Made by a program: the position numbers and the translations under genes
In this document: in pieces, positions 9,369-17,542 of the stretch
How the letters are laid out: each line of letters opens with the position of its first letter
Numbering within the stretch: position 1 is the first letter of the stretch
From: Massilia glaciei
Lineage (GTDB): Bacteria > Pseudomonadota > Gammaproteobacteria > Burkholderiales > Burkholderiaceae_D
NCBI RefSeq assembly: GCF_003011895.2
Contig: NZ_PXWF02000313.1
Span: 1-49,122, forward strand
DNA length: 49,122 bases
Direction: 5' to 3'
Notes under the pieces: model-generated
The model's database searches: none
Seen by the model: only the letters and a program-made list of their open reading frames with translations
What the model was told of the DNA's origin: nothing

Positions 9369-9557
9369 GTGGAAACCGATCAAGCCATCAATGCCCTCGC
9401 GGCCTTGGCGCAGGAAACCCGTCTGGCCATGTTCCGACGGCATACCACATTCTGCGCGCGCATCGAGGCGTTCCTGGCGCTGCCGCTCGACGAACTAAAT
9501 ACGGACCGCGCCCGCATGAAGGCGGAGTTGGACCGCATCGGAACCCCGCTTCCATAA
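9369..9557 (+). pseudogene. In-frame arsR'-'arsC deletion fusion
   Basis: The GTG at 9369, behind a GGAAGGGG ribosome binding site, opens a 62-codon frame. The first about 23 residues (VETDQAINALAALAQETRLA) are the normal N-terminus of an ArsR repressor. The rest (from about 'CARIEAFLALPLDEL' to 'MKAELDRIGT') matches the C-terminal tail of arsenate reductase, as seen in the intact arsC downstream (IFQSLPIEKLDKLALKREM). The ArsR helix-turn-helix and metal-binding cysteines and the ArsC P-loop are all missing. The simplest reading is a deletion within an ancestral arsR-arsC-arsC arrangement that kept the frame. Confidence 0.8.
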
Positions 9558-9592
9558 ACCGTGCCCACCCCAGATCGACCAACGGAGATCCC

Positions 9593-10093
9593 ATGAACGA
9601 AAAAACCTACAACGTCCTGTTCCTTTGCACCGGCAATTCGGCGCGCAGCATCATGGCCGAGGCCATGCTCGATGTGGCCGGCCGCGGCCGGTTCAGGGCC
9701 TACTCGGCCGGCAGTCATCCCACCGGCGAAGTCCATGCCTTCGCGCTCGAACAAATCACCACGTTGGGCTACCCGATCGACAATCTGCGCAGCAAATCGT
9801 GGAACGAATTCGCCGCCCCGGAGGCGCCACGAATGGACTTCGTCATCACCGTCTGCGACCGGGCCGCGGGCGAGGCCTGTCCGTTCTGGCCGGGCCAACC
9901 GATCACCGCGCATTGGGGGTTCCAGGACCCGGCGGCGGCCACGGGGAGCGGGGCCGATATCCATCATGCGTTCGCCCGGATATGCCGCGAAATCAAGACC
10001 CGCCTGGATATCTTCCAGAGCCTGCCGATCGAAAAACTCGACAAACTGGCGCTCAAACGCGAGATGGACCGCATCGGGATGACGGCACCATGA
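9593..10093 (+). CDS. arsC: Arsenate reductase, low-molecular-weight phosphatase type
   Basis: A 166-residue cytoplasmic enzyme that reduces arsenate to arsenite. The P-loop CTGNSAR (Cys12 to Arg18, CX5R) follows the 'VLFLC' strand, and the general acid region is in 'WGFQDPAA'. The fold is that of low-molecular-weight tyrosine phosphatases. Additional cysteines in 'VCDRAAGEACPFWPG' are compatible with the thioredoxin-coupled type. The ATG has a GGAG ribosome binding site. The stop overlaps the start of the next gene (ATGA), so the two are translationally coupled. Confidence 0.93.
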   Translation: MNEKTYNVLFLCTGNSARSIMAEAMLDVAGRGRFRAYSAGSHPTGEVHAFALEQITTLGYPIDNLRSKSWNEFAAPEAPRMDFVITVCDRAAGEACPFWPGQPITAHWGFQDPAAATGSGADIHHAFARICREIKTRLDIFQSLPIEKLDKLALKREMDRIGMTAP

Positions 10094-10818
10094 CTTTCGC
10101 CAGACGCTTTGTGGCCGAGGGCCTGGGCACGGCCTTCTTGCTCGCGGTTGTGGTCGGCTCGGGCATCATGGCCGAACGGCTTGCGGGCGGCAACGTGGCG
10201 ATCGCACTGCTGGCCAACGCCATCGCCACGGGCGCCGGGCTGGTCGCGTTGATCTTGATGTTGGGCACAATCTCGGGCGCCCACTTCAATCCGGTCGTCA
10301 CGCTCTCCGAGGCGTGGCAGAACAACATGCCTATGGTTGAGGTCGGGCCGTACATCGTGGCGCAGATCATCGGCGCCTTCGCCGGAGTGGCGGCGGCGCA
10401 CCTGATGTTCGAGGCACCGATATTGATGGCATCGCAGCACGCCCGAACCGGCGGCGCGCAATGGTGGAGCGAATTTGTCGCCACGTTTGGACTCATCGCC
10501 GTCATCATCGGCTGTTCGCGAAGCCGGCCCAGTGTCACGCCGTTCGCCGTGGCGGCCTACATCACCGCGGCATACTGGTTCACGTCGTCGACGTCCTTCG
10601 CCAACCCGGCTGTGACGCTGGCGCGCAGCGCAACCGATACCTTTGCGGGGATTCGCCCTGGCGACGCGCCCGGATTCATCGCGGCCCAATTGCTCGGCGC
10701 GGCCGCCGCAACGGTGGTGTTTTGCTGGCTCTACCCGCCGGCGCCGCACGACGCCACTGTGGGCGGCACTGTGGCGCCGAGCGACTTCGCCACCGCTCAA
10801 AAAAATTCGCCTTCTTAA
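10090..10818 (+). CDS. MIP-family channel (aquaglyceroporin-like) in ars operon
   Basis: A 242-residue membrane protein with six transmembrane helices and the two half-helix signature motifs, NPV ('GAHFNPVVTL', about 70) and NPA ('SFANPAVTLARS', about 170). MIP channels encoded in ars operons, such as AqpS of Sinorhizobium meliloti, let arsenite leave the cell down its gradient after ArsC reduction. That role is inferred here from position between arsC and arsD. The start overlaps the arsC stop. Confidence 0.88.
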   Translation: MTFARRFVAEGLGTAFLLAVVVGSGIMAERLAGGNVAIALLANAIATGAGLVALILMLGTISGAHFNPVVTLSEAWQNNMPMVEVGPYIVAQIIGAFAGVAAAHLMFEAPILMASQHARTGGAQWWSEFVATFGLIAVIIGCSRSRPSVTPFAVAAYITAAYWFTSSTSFANPAVTLARSATDTFAGIRPGDAPGFIAAQLLGAAAATVVFCWLYPPAPHDATVGGTVAPSDFATAQKNSPS

Positions 10819-10877
10819 AGGCCGGACTGGATCGGGTCGGCACGGCTTTTCCCTGAGATTGTTTATGGAGTCTGAAA

Positions 10878-11255
10878 ATGAAAATGATACGTGTATTCGA
10901 TCCGGCCCTGTGCTGCAGTACCGGCGTTTGCGGTGTGGACGTGGACCAGGCATTGGTGAATTTTTCGGCGGATGTGGCTTGGGCAAATGAACAGGGCGCA
11001 CAAATCGAGCGCTTCAACCTGGCCCAGCAACCGATGGTCTTCGCCGAAGACGCAACCGTCCGGGGTTTTTTGGAACGTTCCGGCCATGAAGCGTTGCCGC
11101 TCATTTTGGTCGATGGCCAAGTGGCCCTTGCTGGGCGCTACCCGAAGCGTGCCGAATTGGCGCGCTGGGCAGGGCTCTTGTTGCCAGCGGAATCGGCGAA
11201 CCCGGCCAGTTGCTGTCCCGGCGGCCGATGTGGTCAACCCGGTACGCCATCATGA
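10878..11255 (+). CDS. arsD: Arsenite metallochaperone ArsD
   Basis: A 125-residue ArsD. The arsenite-binding cysteines Cys12, Cys13 and Cys18 (LCCSTGVC) are in the positions known for ArsD of plasmid R773. A second cysteine cluster near the C-terminus (SCCPGGRC) is also present. ArsD passes arsenite to the ArsA ATPase. The thioredoxin-like body includes 'LPLILVDGQVALAGRYP'. It overlaps arsA by four bases, matching the usual arsD-arsA coupling. Confidence 0.93.
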   Translation: MKMIRVFDPALCCSTGVCGVDVDQALVNFSADVAWANEQGAQIERFNLAQQPMVFAEDATVRGFLERSGHEALPLILVDGQVALAGRYPKRAELARWAGLLLPAESANPASCCPGGRCGQPGTPS

Positions 11256-13027
11256 AATTTCTCGAAAAACCGCCCCGTTTTCTTTTCTTTACCGGCAAAG
11301 GGGGAGTTGGGAAAACATCGATCGCCTGTGCCACAGCGATCGATCTCGCCGAATCGGGCAGGCGGGTCCTGCTGGTCAGCACCGACCCCGCCTCCAATGT
11401 CGGACAGGTTTTCGGCATCAGTATCGGCAACAAGATCACAGGCGTCGACGCCGTGCCGCGCCTCGATGCGCTTGAGATCGACCCGCAGGCGGCGGCACAG
11501 CTCTATCGTGACCGCATCGTCGGTCCGGTCAGGGGCGTGCTGCCGGACGCCGTGGTCAAGGCAATTGAAGAACAGCTCTCCGGCGCCTGCACCACCGAAA
11601 TCGCCGCGTTCGACGAGTTCACCGATTTGCTCACGGACGCCAGTCTCGACGACACGTACGATCACATCATTTTCGATACGGCGCCGACCGGCCATGCGAT
11701 ACGGCTCCTGCAATTGCCGGGCGCCTGGAGCGGATTTCTGGATGACGGAAAGGGCGACGCCTCCTGCCTTGGCCCGCTGGCCGGACTGGAAAAGCAGCGC
11801 ACCCAATACAAGGCGGCACTCGACGCCTTGGCCGATCCGCTGAGCACACGCATGGTACTGGTGGCCCGCGCCCAGTCGGCCACCCTGCGCGAAGCGGCGC
11901 GCACGCATGACGAGCTCGCCGCAATCGGTCTGTCGCGCCAATACCTCGTCATCAATGGCGTGTTGCCCGGCGCCGAGGCGCCGCGGGACCGGCTCGCCCA
12001 AGCCATCCATGACCGCGAGCAGGCCGCGCTGGCGGACATTCCGGCGAACCTCAAGACCCTGCCATGCGACGTGGTGGCCCTCAAACCCTTCAATCTGGTC
12101 GGGCTCGCCGCCCTGCGCGGACTGTTCGCCGAAGCTGCGCCGCTGGCATCGACCGGCGACGATGCGCCGTTTGTGTTCTCGGCCCCCACTCTCTCGGCCT
12201 TGGTTGACGAGATCGCGCTTGACGGCCATGGCCTCGTGATGTTGATGGGTAAGGGCGGCGTCGGCAAGACGACCATTGCCGCGGCCGTGGCCGTGGAGCT
12301 GGCCCACCGCGGCCTGGATGTCCACCTGACCACTTCCGACCCGGCTGGACGTCTCGCCGAAACCCTCAACGGCACGCTTGAAAATCTGGCCGTCAGCCGG
12401 ATCGACCCGCACGCCGAGACGGAGCGCTATCGCGAGCAAGTGTTGCGCACCAAGGGCGCCAAGCTGGACGCGGCGGGCCGCGCCCTGCTCGAGGAGGACC
12501 TGCGCTCGCCATGCACCGAAGAGATCGCGGTGTTCCAGGCGTTCTCGCGCGCCATTCGCGAAGCGGGCAAGAAATTCGTCGTGATGGACACCGCCCCCAC
12601 CGGCCATACGCTGCTGCTGCTTGACGCGACGGGCGCCTACCACCGGGACGTGGCGCGCCAGATGGGCGACACGGGGGTGCACTTCGTCACGCCGATGATG
12701 CAGCTACAAGATCCGAAGCAAACCAAGGTCCTGCTGGTGACACTGGCCGAAACCACGCCGGTGCTTGAGGCGGAAAACCTGCAGGCCGACTTGCTGCGCG
12801 CCGGAATCACGCCGTGGGCCTGGATCGTCAACAATAGCATCGCGGCGGCCCAGCCGCATTCACCCTTGCTGCGCCAGCGCGCGTTCGATGAGTTGCGGGA
12901 GATAGACGCGGTCGCCACGCGCCACGCGAAGCGCTACGCGGTGACTCCTTTGCTGATGGAAGAGCCGGTGGGCGTCGAGCGCCTTCTCGGCATGGCAGGC
13001 CATCGCGGCCGAAGTGGGAACGATTGA
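11252..13027 (+). CDS. arsA: Arsenite-activated ATPase ArsA
   Basis: A 591-residue ATPase with two homologous halves. The P-loops GKGGVGKTS (15-23) and GKGGVGKTT (about 333) start each half, and each has a downstream 'DTAPTGH' motif. The arsenite-site cysteines expected by family appear in 'SGACTTEIAAF' and 'SPCTEEIAVF'. The ATG at 11252 is preferred over the more upstream in-frame ATG at 11210, because it overlaps the arsD stop and matches the family start. ArsA normally energises the ArsB or Acr3 efflux permease; neither is encoded in this window. Confidence 0.94.
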   Translation: MKFLEKPPRFLFFTGKGGVGKTSIACATAIDLAESGRRVLLVSTDPASNVGQVFGISIGNKITGVDAVPRLDALEIDPQAAAQLYRDRIVGPVRGVLPDAVVKAIEEQLSGACTTEIAAFDEFTDLLTDASLDDTYDHIIFDTAPTGHAIRLLQLPGAWSGFLDDGKGDASCLGPLAGLEKQRTQYKAALDALADPLSTRMVLVARAQSATLREAARTHDELAAIGLSRQYLVINGVLPGAEAPRDRLAQAIHDREQAALADIPANLKTLPCDVVALKPFNLVGLAALRGLFAEAAPLASTGDDAPFVFSAPTLSALVDEIALDGHGLVMLMGKGGVGKTTIAAAVAVELAHRGLDVHLTTSDPAGRLAETLNGTLENLAVSRIDPHAETERYREQVLRTKGAKLDAAGRALLEEDLRSPCTEEIAVFQAFSRAIREAGKKFVVMDTAPTGHTLLLLDATGAYHRDVARQMGDTGVHFVTPMMQLQDPKQTKVLLVTLAETTPVLEAENLQADLLRAGITPWAWIVNNSIAAAQPHSPLLRQRAFDELREIDAVATRHAKRYAVTPLLMEEPVGVERLLGMAGHRGRSGND

Positions 13028-13028
13028 T

Positions 13029-13049
13029 CGGCCTGCGGGCGGCAGGCCG
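13029..13049 (+). terminator. Candidate terminator after arsA
   Basis: CGGCCTGC (13029-13036) pairs perfectly with GCAGGCCG (13042-13049) with a five-base loop, two bases after the arsA stop. Only TTTCAG follows, so the T-tract is short. If active, it ends the ars operon without a pump gene. Confidence 0.5.
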
Positions 13050-13469
13050 TTTCAGTTGATATCTTTCCGTTTCAGACTCTATGCGGGCCGAACAAGTGTT
13101 ACGTCCTGATATATTCTGAAGCGGACGCCGTTGTAAAACAAGGACCCAGGGTCGCGGCGTTGACGCCCACCCAGACCCCGGTGGTGGCGCTCGGCTGCTC
13201 GTATCGCAACCCGGCCCACTATCCTCCCAAGCTGCCCTGCGTCGGCAACGATAACGCGGCCCTGATCCGTCTCGCCTACTAGCCCCTGATCCGCGTCGGC
13301 CTGCACCAGTTCGCTCCGTTCAGCATGCCGAGCCGAGGCCCCAACCGCTGGGCGCGCGAACGCCTGGACGCGTTGCCGACCTGCGTGACCTGTGCGAGCC
13401 GATCGTTTGCCGGGGCATGGCCAACAGCGTGAGCGAGTGGAGCCGTGGTGTGGACGCGACAGTGGCTCG
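13050..13469 (+). other. Degenerate region without an intact gene
   Basis: All forward frames are interrupted, yet base composition and codon-like texture resemble former coding DNA. One frame reads 'TPTQTPVVALGCSYRNPAHY' and later 'PSRGPNRWARERLDALP', separated by a stop codon at about 13277-13279. I do not recognise the parent family. It separates the end of the ars operon from a TonB-receptor fragment and looks like a recombination scar. Confidence 0.4.
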
Positions 13470-14015
13470 GCCGCAACAGTTACCCAAGCCTTGCAGGCTT
13501 CGGCCCAGCAAGGCGGGGCCGCCGCCAGCGGTCCCTCCGCCGACGCCCCCGTCCAGACCGTGACCGTGAGCGGCTTTCGCTCCAGCCTGGAAAAGGCGCT
13601 CGACTCGAAGCGCGCCTCGGTCACCACGCGCGAGTCGATCGTGGCCGAAGACATCGGAAAGTTCCCGGAACAGAACATTGCCGACGCGATGATCCGGCTG
13701 CCCGGCGTCGAGGTCGTGCGCGATGGCAACAGCAATGAAGGCCAGCGCATCCAGTTGCGCGGCCTCGGCTCCGAATACACGGTGACCACCTTCAATGGCG
13801 CCCCGGGGCGCGCCACCTCGTCGGGCAACGTGGGCAATTCGACGCGCGACTTCAATTACGACGTGTTCGCCTCCGAACCGTTCAGCAAGGTCGACGTGTA
13901 CAAAGGTCCGCTGGCCGGACTCGAAGAGGGCGGCATTGCCGGCGTGGTCGATCTGAACACCCCGCGCCCATTCAACACGGCGACGAGTGTTGTTGCGGTG
14001 CAACTTCGAGCGTAG
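13470..14015 (+). pseudogene. TonB-dependent receptor plug-domain fragment
   Basis: The frame reads a clear N-terminal plug domain of the large carbohydrate-type TonB receptors. It contains 'VQTVTVSGFRSSLEKALDSK', 'ESIVAEDIGKFPEQNIADAM', 'IRLPGVEVVRDG' and 'IQLRGLGSEYTVTTFNG', ending around 'VVDLNTPRPFN' and then running out of homology at about 13985. There is no signal peptide, start codon context or beta-barrel, so both ends are lost. A complete receptor of this class is about 900 residues. This is a remnant, not a functional gene. Confidence 0.8.
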
Positions 14016-14126
14016 TGTCGAAGGACGTCCGGACGCTGTGCCTGCATATTGATGCATCGCAAGTCAAGGATACGCTACCATAGGTCAAGCATGCAGTTCA
14101 TGTGGTAAAAGACTCTTGCCTGACTT

Positions 14127-15446
14127 ATGTCCTCCGCCCTCAGTTCCTCGTCGCCATTGATCCGTAAACTGATCGTCTACGCCCGCTTGACGCTGGTTCT
14201 GCTGATCATTATTACCGTCGTGCTGCTGACGTGGCATCGCTTCGGCATGACGCGGACATATGAATTGACCGGCAGGGAAGGCGCGCTGGTGCGCGTCGAA
14301 GACGACCGCAGCACCGGCAAAGGCGCAACGGTGGCGACCCTGGAGCGTACCGACAAGGATTTTATGTTCGGTTGCGACATTGTGCAGATGTTCAAGTGGC
14401 CCTACTGCACGCTTGCGTTAAGCGTGCCTCAGATGGGTGTAGATCTGTCGGATTTTTCGCACATGACCTTGAATATCACCCATCCCTCCAACAGCGCCCC
14501 CATGATGCGCGTGCGCCTGATCAATTTCGACGACGGCATGACGGAAGTGAGCAACTGGCGCAGCTTCAAGGTCAACGAAGTTGTCGGGATTAAGGTTGAC
14601 CCGAGCGGCAAGACCGTTGTGCCGCTCAACTGGTTCGGCGTTGCCCAATGGTGGAAGGACAGCTTCAAGCCCGCGGTGGAGCATTCGTCGGTCAACCTCG
14701 ATCGGGTCATCCGGATGGAGATCGCCACCCCCACCATGATCAAACCGGGCCTGCACACCTACCGTGTCAAATCCTTTCAAATGCATGGCAAGTGGATCAG
14801 CAAGACTCAGCTGCTTGGTGCTCTGGTGGCGATGTGGATTCTGTTTTCGACCGCCTGGCCGATCGCATTCGCGCTGGCAATGCGCAGGGAACTCAAGGAC
14901 AACAATACCAGGCTGGCATTGCTGGCCCAGATTAACCGGGCACTGGAGCTGGAATCGGCCGAGCTCGCCGACCAGGCGCATACCGATCCGCTAACCGGCG
15001 CGCTCAACCGCCTGGGCTTGCGCGACGCCCTGATGCGCACCTCGATGCTGCTGGCGCCGCCGATGTCGATCATTTTCACCGACATCGACTTCTTCAAGAA
15101 TATCAACGACACCTTCGGCCATCAGGTCGGCGACGACGTATTGCGCCTGTTTTCTTCACGCATCACTGCGCAACTGCGCTCGACCGACAAGCTGGTGCGC
15201 TGGGGTGGCGAGGAATTCCTGATCCTGTGTGAGTCCACGGATGTCGCGCTGGCGACAGCGCTGGCGGAAAAGCTGCGCGCGGCCCTGGCTGGCGATTCCT
15301 GGCCGAAGGCCATTCCCTTGACCGCGTCGTTTGGTGTGGCCCAGCACCGCGATGCCGAGGAAATCGGCGACGTGATCGAGCGCGCAGATGAACAGCTGTA
15401 TCGGGCAAAGCATGCGGGTCGCAATCGGGTGCAGACCGATGTTTAA
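14127..15446 (+). CDS. Membrane-bound diguanylate cyclase (GGDEF)
   Basis: A 439-residue protein predicted to make cyclic di-GMP. An N-terminal membrane segment (about 18-36), a periplasmic sensor region of about 190 residues that I cannot assign to a family, and a second membrane segment (about 232-250) precede a short coiled coil and the GGDEF domain. The active-site motif is GGEEF (360-364), and the RxxD inhibitory site is present as RSTD (351-354) five residues upstream, so product inhibition is expected. The catalytic domain also has 'IIFTDIDFFKNINDTFGHQVGD'-type metal and base contacts. No EAL domain. Confidence 0.92.
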   Translation: MSSALSSSSPLIRKLIVYARLTLVLLIIITVVLLTWHRFGMTRTYELTGREGALVRVEDDRSTGKGATVATLERTDKDFMFGCDIVQMFKWPYCTLALSVPQMGVDLSDFSHMTLNITHPSNSAPMMRVRLINFDDGMTEVSNWRSFKVNEVVGIKVDPSGKTVVPLNWFGVAQWWKDSFKPAVEHSSVNLDRVIRMEIATPTMIKPGLHTYRVKSFQMHGKWISKTQLLGALVAMWILFSTAWPIAFALAMRRELKDNNTRLALLAQINRALELESAELADQAHTDPLTGALNRLGLRDALMRTSMLLAPPMSIIFTDIDFFKNINDTFGHQVGDDVLRLFSSRITAQLRSTDKLVRWGGEEFLILCESTDVALATALAEKLRAALAGDSWPKAIPLTASFGVAQHRDAEEIGDVIERADEQLYRAKHAGRNRVQTDV

Positions 15447-15605
15447 CGAGAAACAACGCTGATTTTGGAAGCACGCCTCCAACGCGGCAAACTTGTTGAC
15501 GCGGTCTGAGCGTTTGCCTGGGACGTGTCGCTCAATGTAAGGCTATGCGTCGCAAATCTACAGGTATACGTCGCGCGACGACTACTTGCAGAAAGGGGAT
15601 TTAGA

Positions 15606-15634
15606 TTGACGTGTATGCATGCGCGGTCTATATT
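15606..15634 (+). promoter_or_regulatory. Sigma70 promoter of the TetR gene
   Basis: TTGACG (15606-15611) and TATATT (15629-15634) are separated by exactly 17 bases, a near-consensus sigma70 promoter. It lies 35 bases upstream of the TetR start and directly precedes an operator-like palindrome. Confidence 0.7.
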
Positions 15635-15638
15635 AATG

Positions 15639-15652
15639 ACTCGCAAGTAAGT
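15639..15652. promoter_or_regulatory. Probable TetR-family operator
   Basis: ACTCGCAAGTAAGT is an imperfect palindrome with half sites ACTCGC and ACTTAC, symmetrical when purine and pyrimidine transitions are allowed. It sits five bases downstream of the -10 box, where a bound repressor would block transcription. Autorepression by the adjacent TetR protein is inferred. Confidence 0.5.
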
Positions 15653-15668
15653 TACCGGATTGAAGCAC

Positions 15669-16346
15669 ATGCAATGTCCTTTTGATATCAAGCCCCGCTG
15701 GGAGCGGCGCAAGGACGCGCGCCCGCAGGAGTTGCTGGCGGCGGCGCTCGACCTGTTCGTCGAACGCGGCTTCGCCTCCACCCGGCTCGAGGACGTGGCC
15801 AAGCGCGCGGGGGTGTCCAAGGGCACCCTCTACCTTTATTTCACCAACAAGGAAGAGCTGTTCAAGGCGGTCGTGCGCGAGAACATCGTGCCGGCCATCG
15901 GCGAGGCCGAGGATGCCATCGCCGGCTTCGAGGGCCACAGCGCCGAGCTGCTGCGCATCGTCGTCTACACCTGGTGGGACCGGCTCGGCGCGACCAAGGC
16001 CTCGGGCATCGTCAAGCTGGTCATGGCCGAGGCCAACAATTTCCCCGACCTGGCCCAGTTCTACCGCGAGGAGGTCATCGTGCGCGCCTCCACCATGATC
16101 GGCTCGATGCTCGCGCGCGCCGTCGCGCGCGGCGAATTCCGCCCGGTCGACATCCCGGTCACGACGCAACTGCTGATCTCGCCGATGCTCATGCTGATGA
16201 TGTGGAAGCACTCGGTCGGGCCCTGCGAGCAGAGCGCGCTCGACCCGCACACCTTCCTCGAGGCGTTCATCGGCATGGCGCTCAACGGCCTGTGCGCGGC
16301 GCCGCCGGTCCCGGCGGGCGGGCCGGCGCCGATTCCGGGCGCGTGA
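15669..16346 (+). CDS. TetR/AcrR-family transcriptional regulator
   Basis: A 225-residue regulator. The N-terminal helix-turn-helix is clear (about 25-60: 'FASTRLEDVAKRAGVSKGTL' then 'YLYFTNKEELFKAVV'), and the rest is an all-helical ligand and dimerisation domain. The C-terminal tail is proline and glycine rich. The ATG at 15669 is used; an in-frame TTG three codons upstream is an alternative. It precedes the pcm-rhodanese-tolC cluster, so a role in controlling TolC-linked export is possible, but a separate promoter region lies between them. Confidence 0.88.
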   Translation: MQCPFDIKPRWERRKDARPQELLAAALDLFVERGFASTRLEDVAKRAGVSKGTLYLYFTNKEELFKAVVRENIVPAIGEAEDAIAGFEGHSAELLRIVVYTWWDRLGATKASGIVKLVMAEANNFPDLAQFYREEVIVRASTMIGSMLARAVARGEFRPVDIPVTTQLLISPMLMLMMWKHSVGPCEQSALDPHTFLEAFIGMALNGLCAAPPVPAGGPAPIPGA

Positions 16347-16482
16347 TTCCGGGGGTTCAGTACCCTTAAACTGCAGACTGTCGCAATTTCATGCTTTCCG
16401 GGGGACCATATCGTTAAGATGTTGGTTCTGAGGCCGTTCACGATAAAATATCGGATTATTCTTTTTCCAACAGAGCCAATAG

Positions 16483-17136
16483 ATGAATTTCGAACAAGCC
16501 CGTTTCAACATGATCGAACAGCAAATCCGCCCCTGGAACGTGCTGGACCAGGACGTGCTCGACCTGCTGCTGGTCGTCAAGCGCGAGGACTACGTGCCCG
16601 CCGCCTGCAAGAACCTCGCCTTCGCCGACACCGAGATCCCGCTGCCGGGCGGCGAGGCCATGTTCACGCCCAAGCTCGAGGCGCGCATCCTGCAGGAGAT
16701 CATGCTCAAGAAACACGAGTCGGTGCTCGAAATCGGCGCCGGCTCGGGCTACATGGCCGCGCTGCTCGCGCACAAGGGCCGCCACGTGACGACGGTCGAG
16801 ATCTCGCCCGAACTCAAGGCGATGGCCGAAGCCAACCTGGCCCGGGCCGGCGTCGGCAATGTGACGGTCGAGCTCGGCGATGGCGCCGAAGGCTGGGCCA
16901 AGGGCGCGCCGTACGATGTGATCGTCATCTCGGGCGGGCTCGAAGTGCTGCCCGAGGCCTTCCTCAAGCAGATCAAGGTCGGCGGGCGCGTCGCCTGCAT
17001 CGTCGGCCACGCGCCGGTCATGTTCGCCAACGTCGTCACGCGCGTGTCCGAGACCGCCTACGACACGGTGACCGTGTTCGAGACCAACGTCAAGCTGCTC
17101 AAGGCGACGTCGAAGCCGTCCCAGTTCGCGTTTTAA
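16483..17136 (+). CDS. Protein-L-isoaspartate O-methyltransferase family protein
   Basis: A 217-residue SAM-dependent methyltransferase. The SAM-binding motif 'VLEIGAGSGYMAALLA' is at about 81-96, followed by 'VTTVEISPEL'. The N-terminal 'MIEQQIRPWNVLDQDVL' and 'VKREDYVP' match the Pcm family, whose members repair isoaspartyl residues. This subgroup, found upstream of a rhodanese and tolC in betaproteobacteria, may have another substrate. It lies 14 bases upstream of the rhodanese gene. Confidence 0.85.
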   Translation: MNFEQARFNMIEQQIRPWNVLDQDVLDLLLVVKREDYVPAACKNLAFADTEIPLPGGEAMFTPKLEARILQEIMLKKHESVLEIGAGSGYMAALLAHKGRHVTTVEISPELKAMAEANLARAGVGNVTVELGDGAEGWAKGAPYDVIVISGGLEVLPEAFLKQIKVGGRVACIVGHAPVMFANVVTRVSETAYDTVTVFETNVKLLKATSKPSQFAF

Positions 17137-17150
17137 GCAAGGCGGCCAGC

Positions 17151-17474
17151 ATGAAGCATATGACCGCCCCCGAGCTGGCCGCGCGCCTGGCCGACCCGGC
17201 GCGCGCCCGTCCGCTGCTGCTCGACGTTCGCGAGAACTGGGAGTTCGCGACCTGCCAAATCGCCGGCTCGGTCCAGATCGCCATGAACATGATTCCGGCC
17301 CGCATCGAGGAGCTCGACGACGAGGCCGAGGTGGTTTGCATCTGCCACCACGGCGCGCGCAGCATGCAGGTCGCCGCGTTCCTCGAGCGCGCCGGGTTTG
17401 CCGATGTGACGAATTTGACGGGCGGCATACACGCCTGGGCCGTGCAAGTGGACCCGGCGATGCCGACGTATTGA
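17151..17474 (+). CDS. Rhodanese-like domain protein
   Basis: A 107-residue single-domain sulfurtransferase-like protein. The domain starts with 'LLLDVRENWEFATCQI' and the active-site loop is 'CHHGARS' (about 66-72), containing the catalytic cysteine that would carry a persulfide. A second cysteine lies two residues before it (CICHHG). The end 'NLTGGIHAW' is the usual closing motif. The ATG at 17151 is used; an ATG three codons later is possible. It is sandwiched between the methyltransferase and tolC on the same strand. Confidence 0.9.
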   Translation: MKHMTAPELAARLADPARARPLLLDVRENWEFATCQIAGSVQIAMNMIPARIEELDDEAEVVCICHHGARSMQVAAFLERAGFADVTNLTGGIHAWAVQVDPAMPTY

Positions 17475-17542
17475 TGTCTGCGGGGGCGGGCGAGGGCCCG
17501 CCGCCGTTTTTGATTTATTCGATGATCCGCATGGAGAATGCA

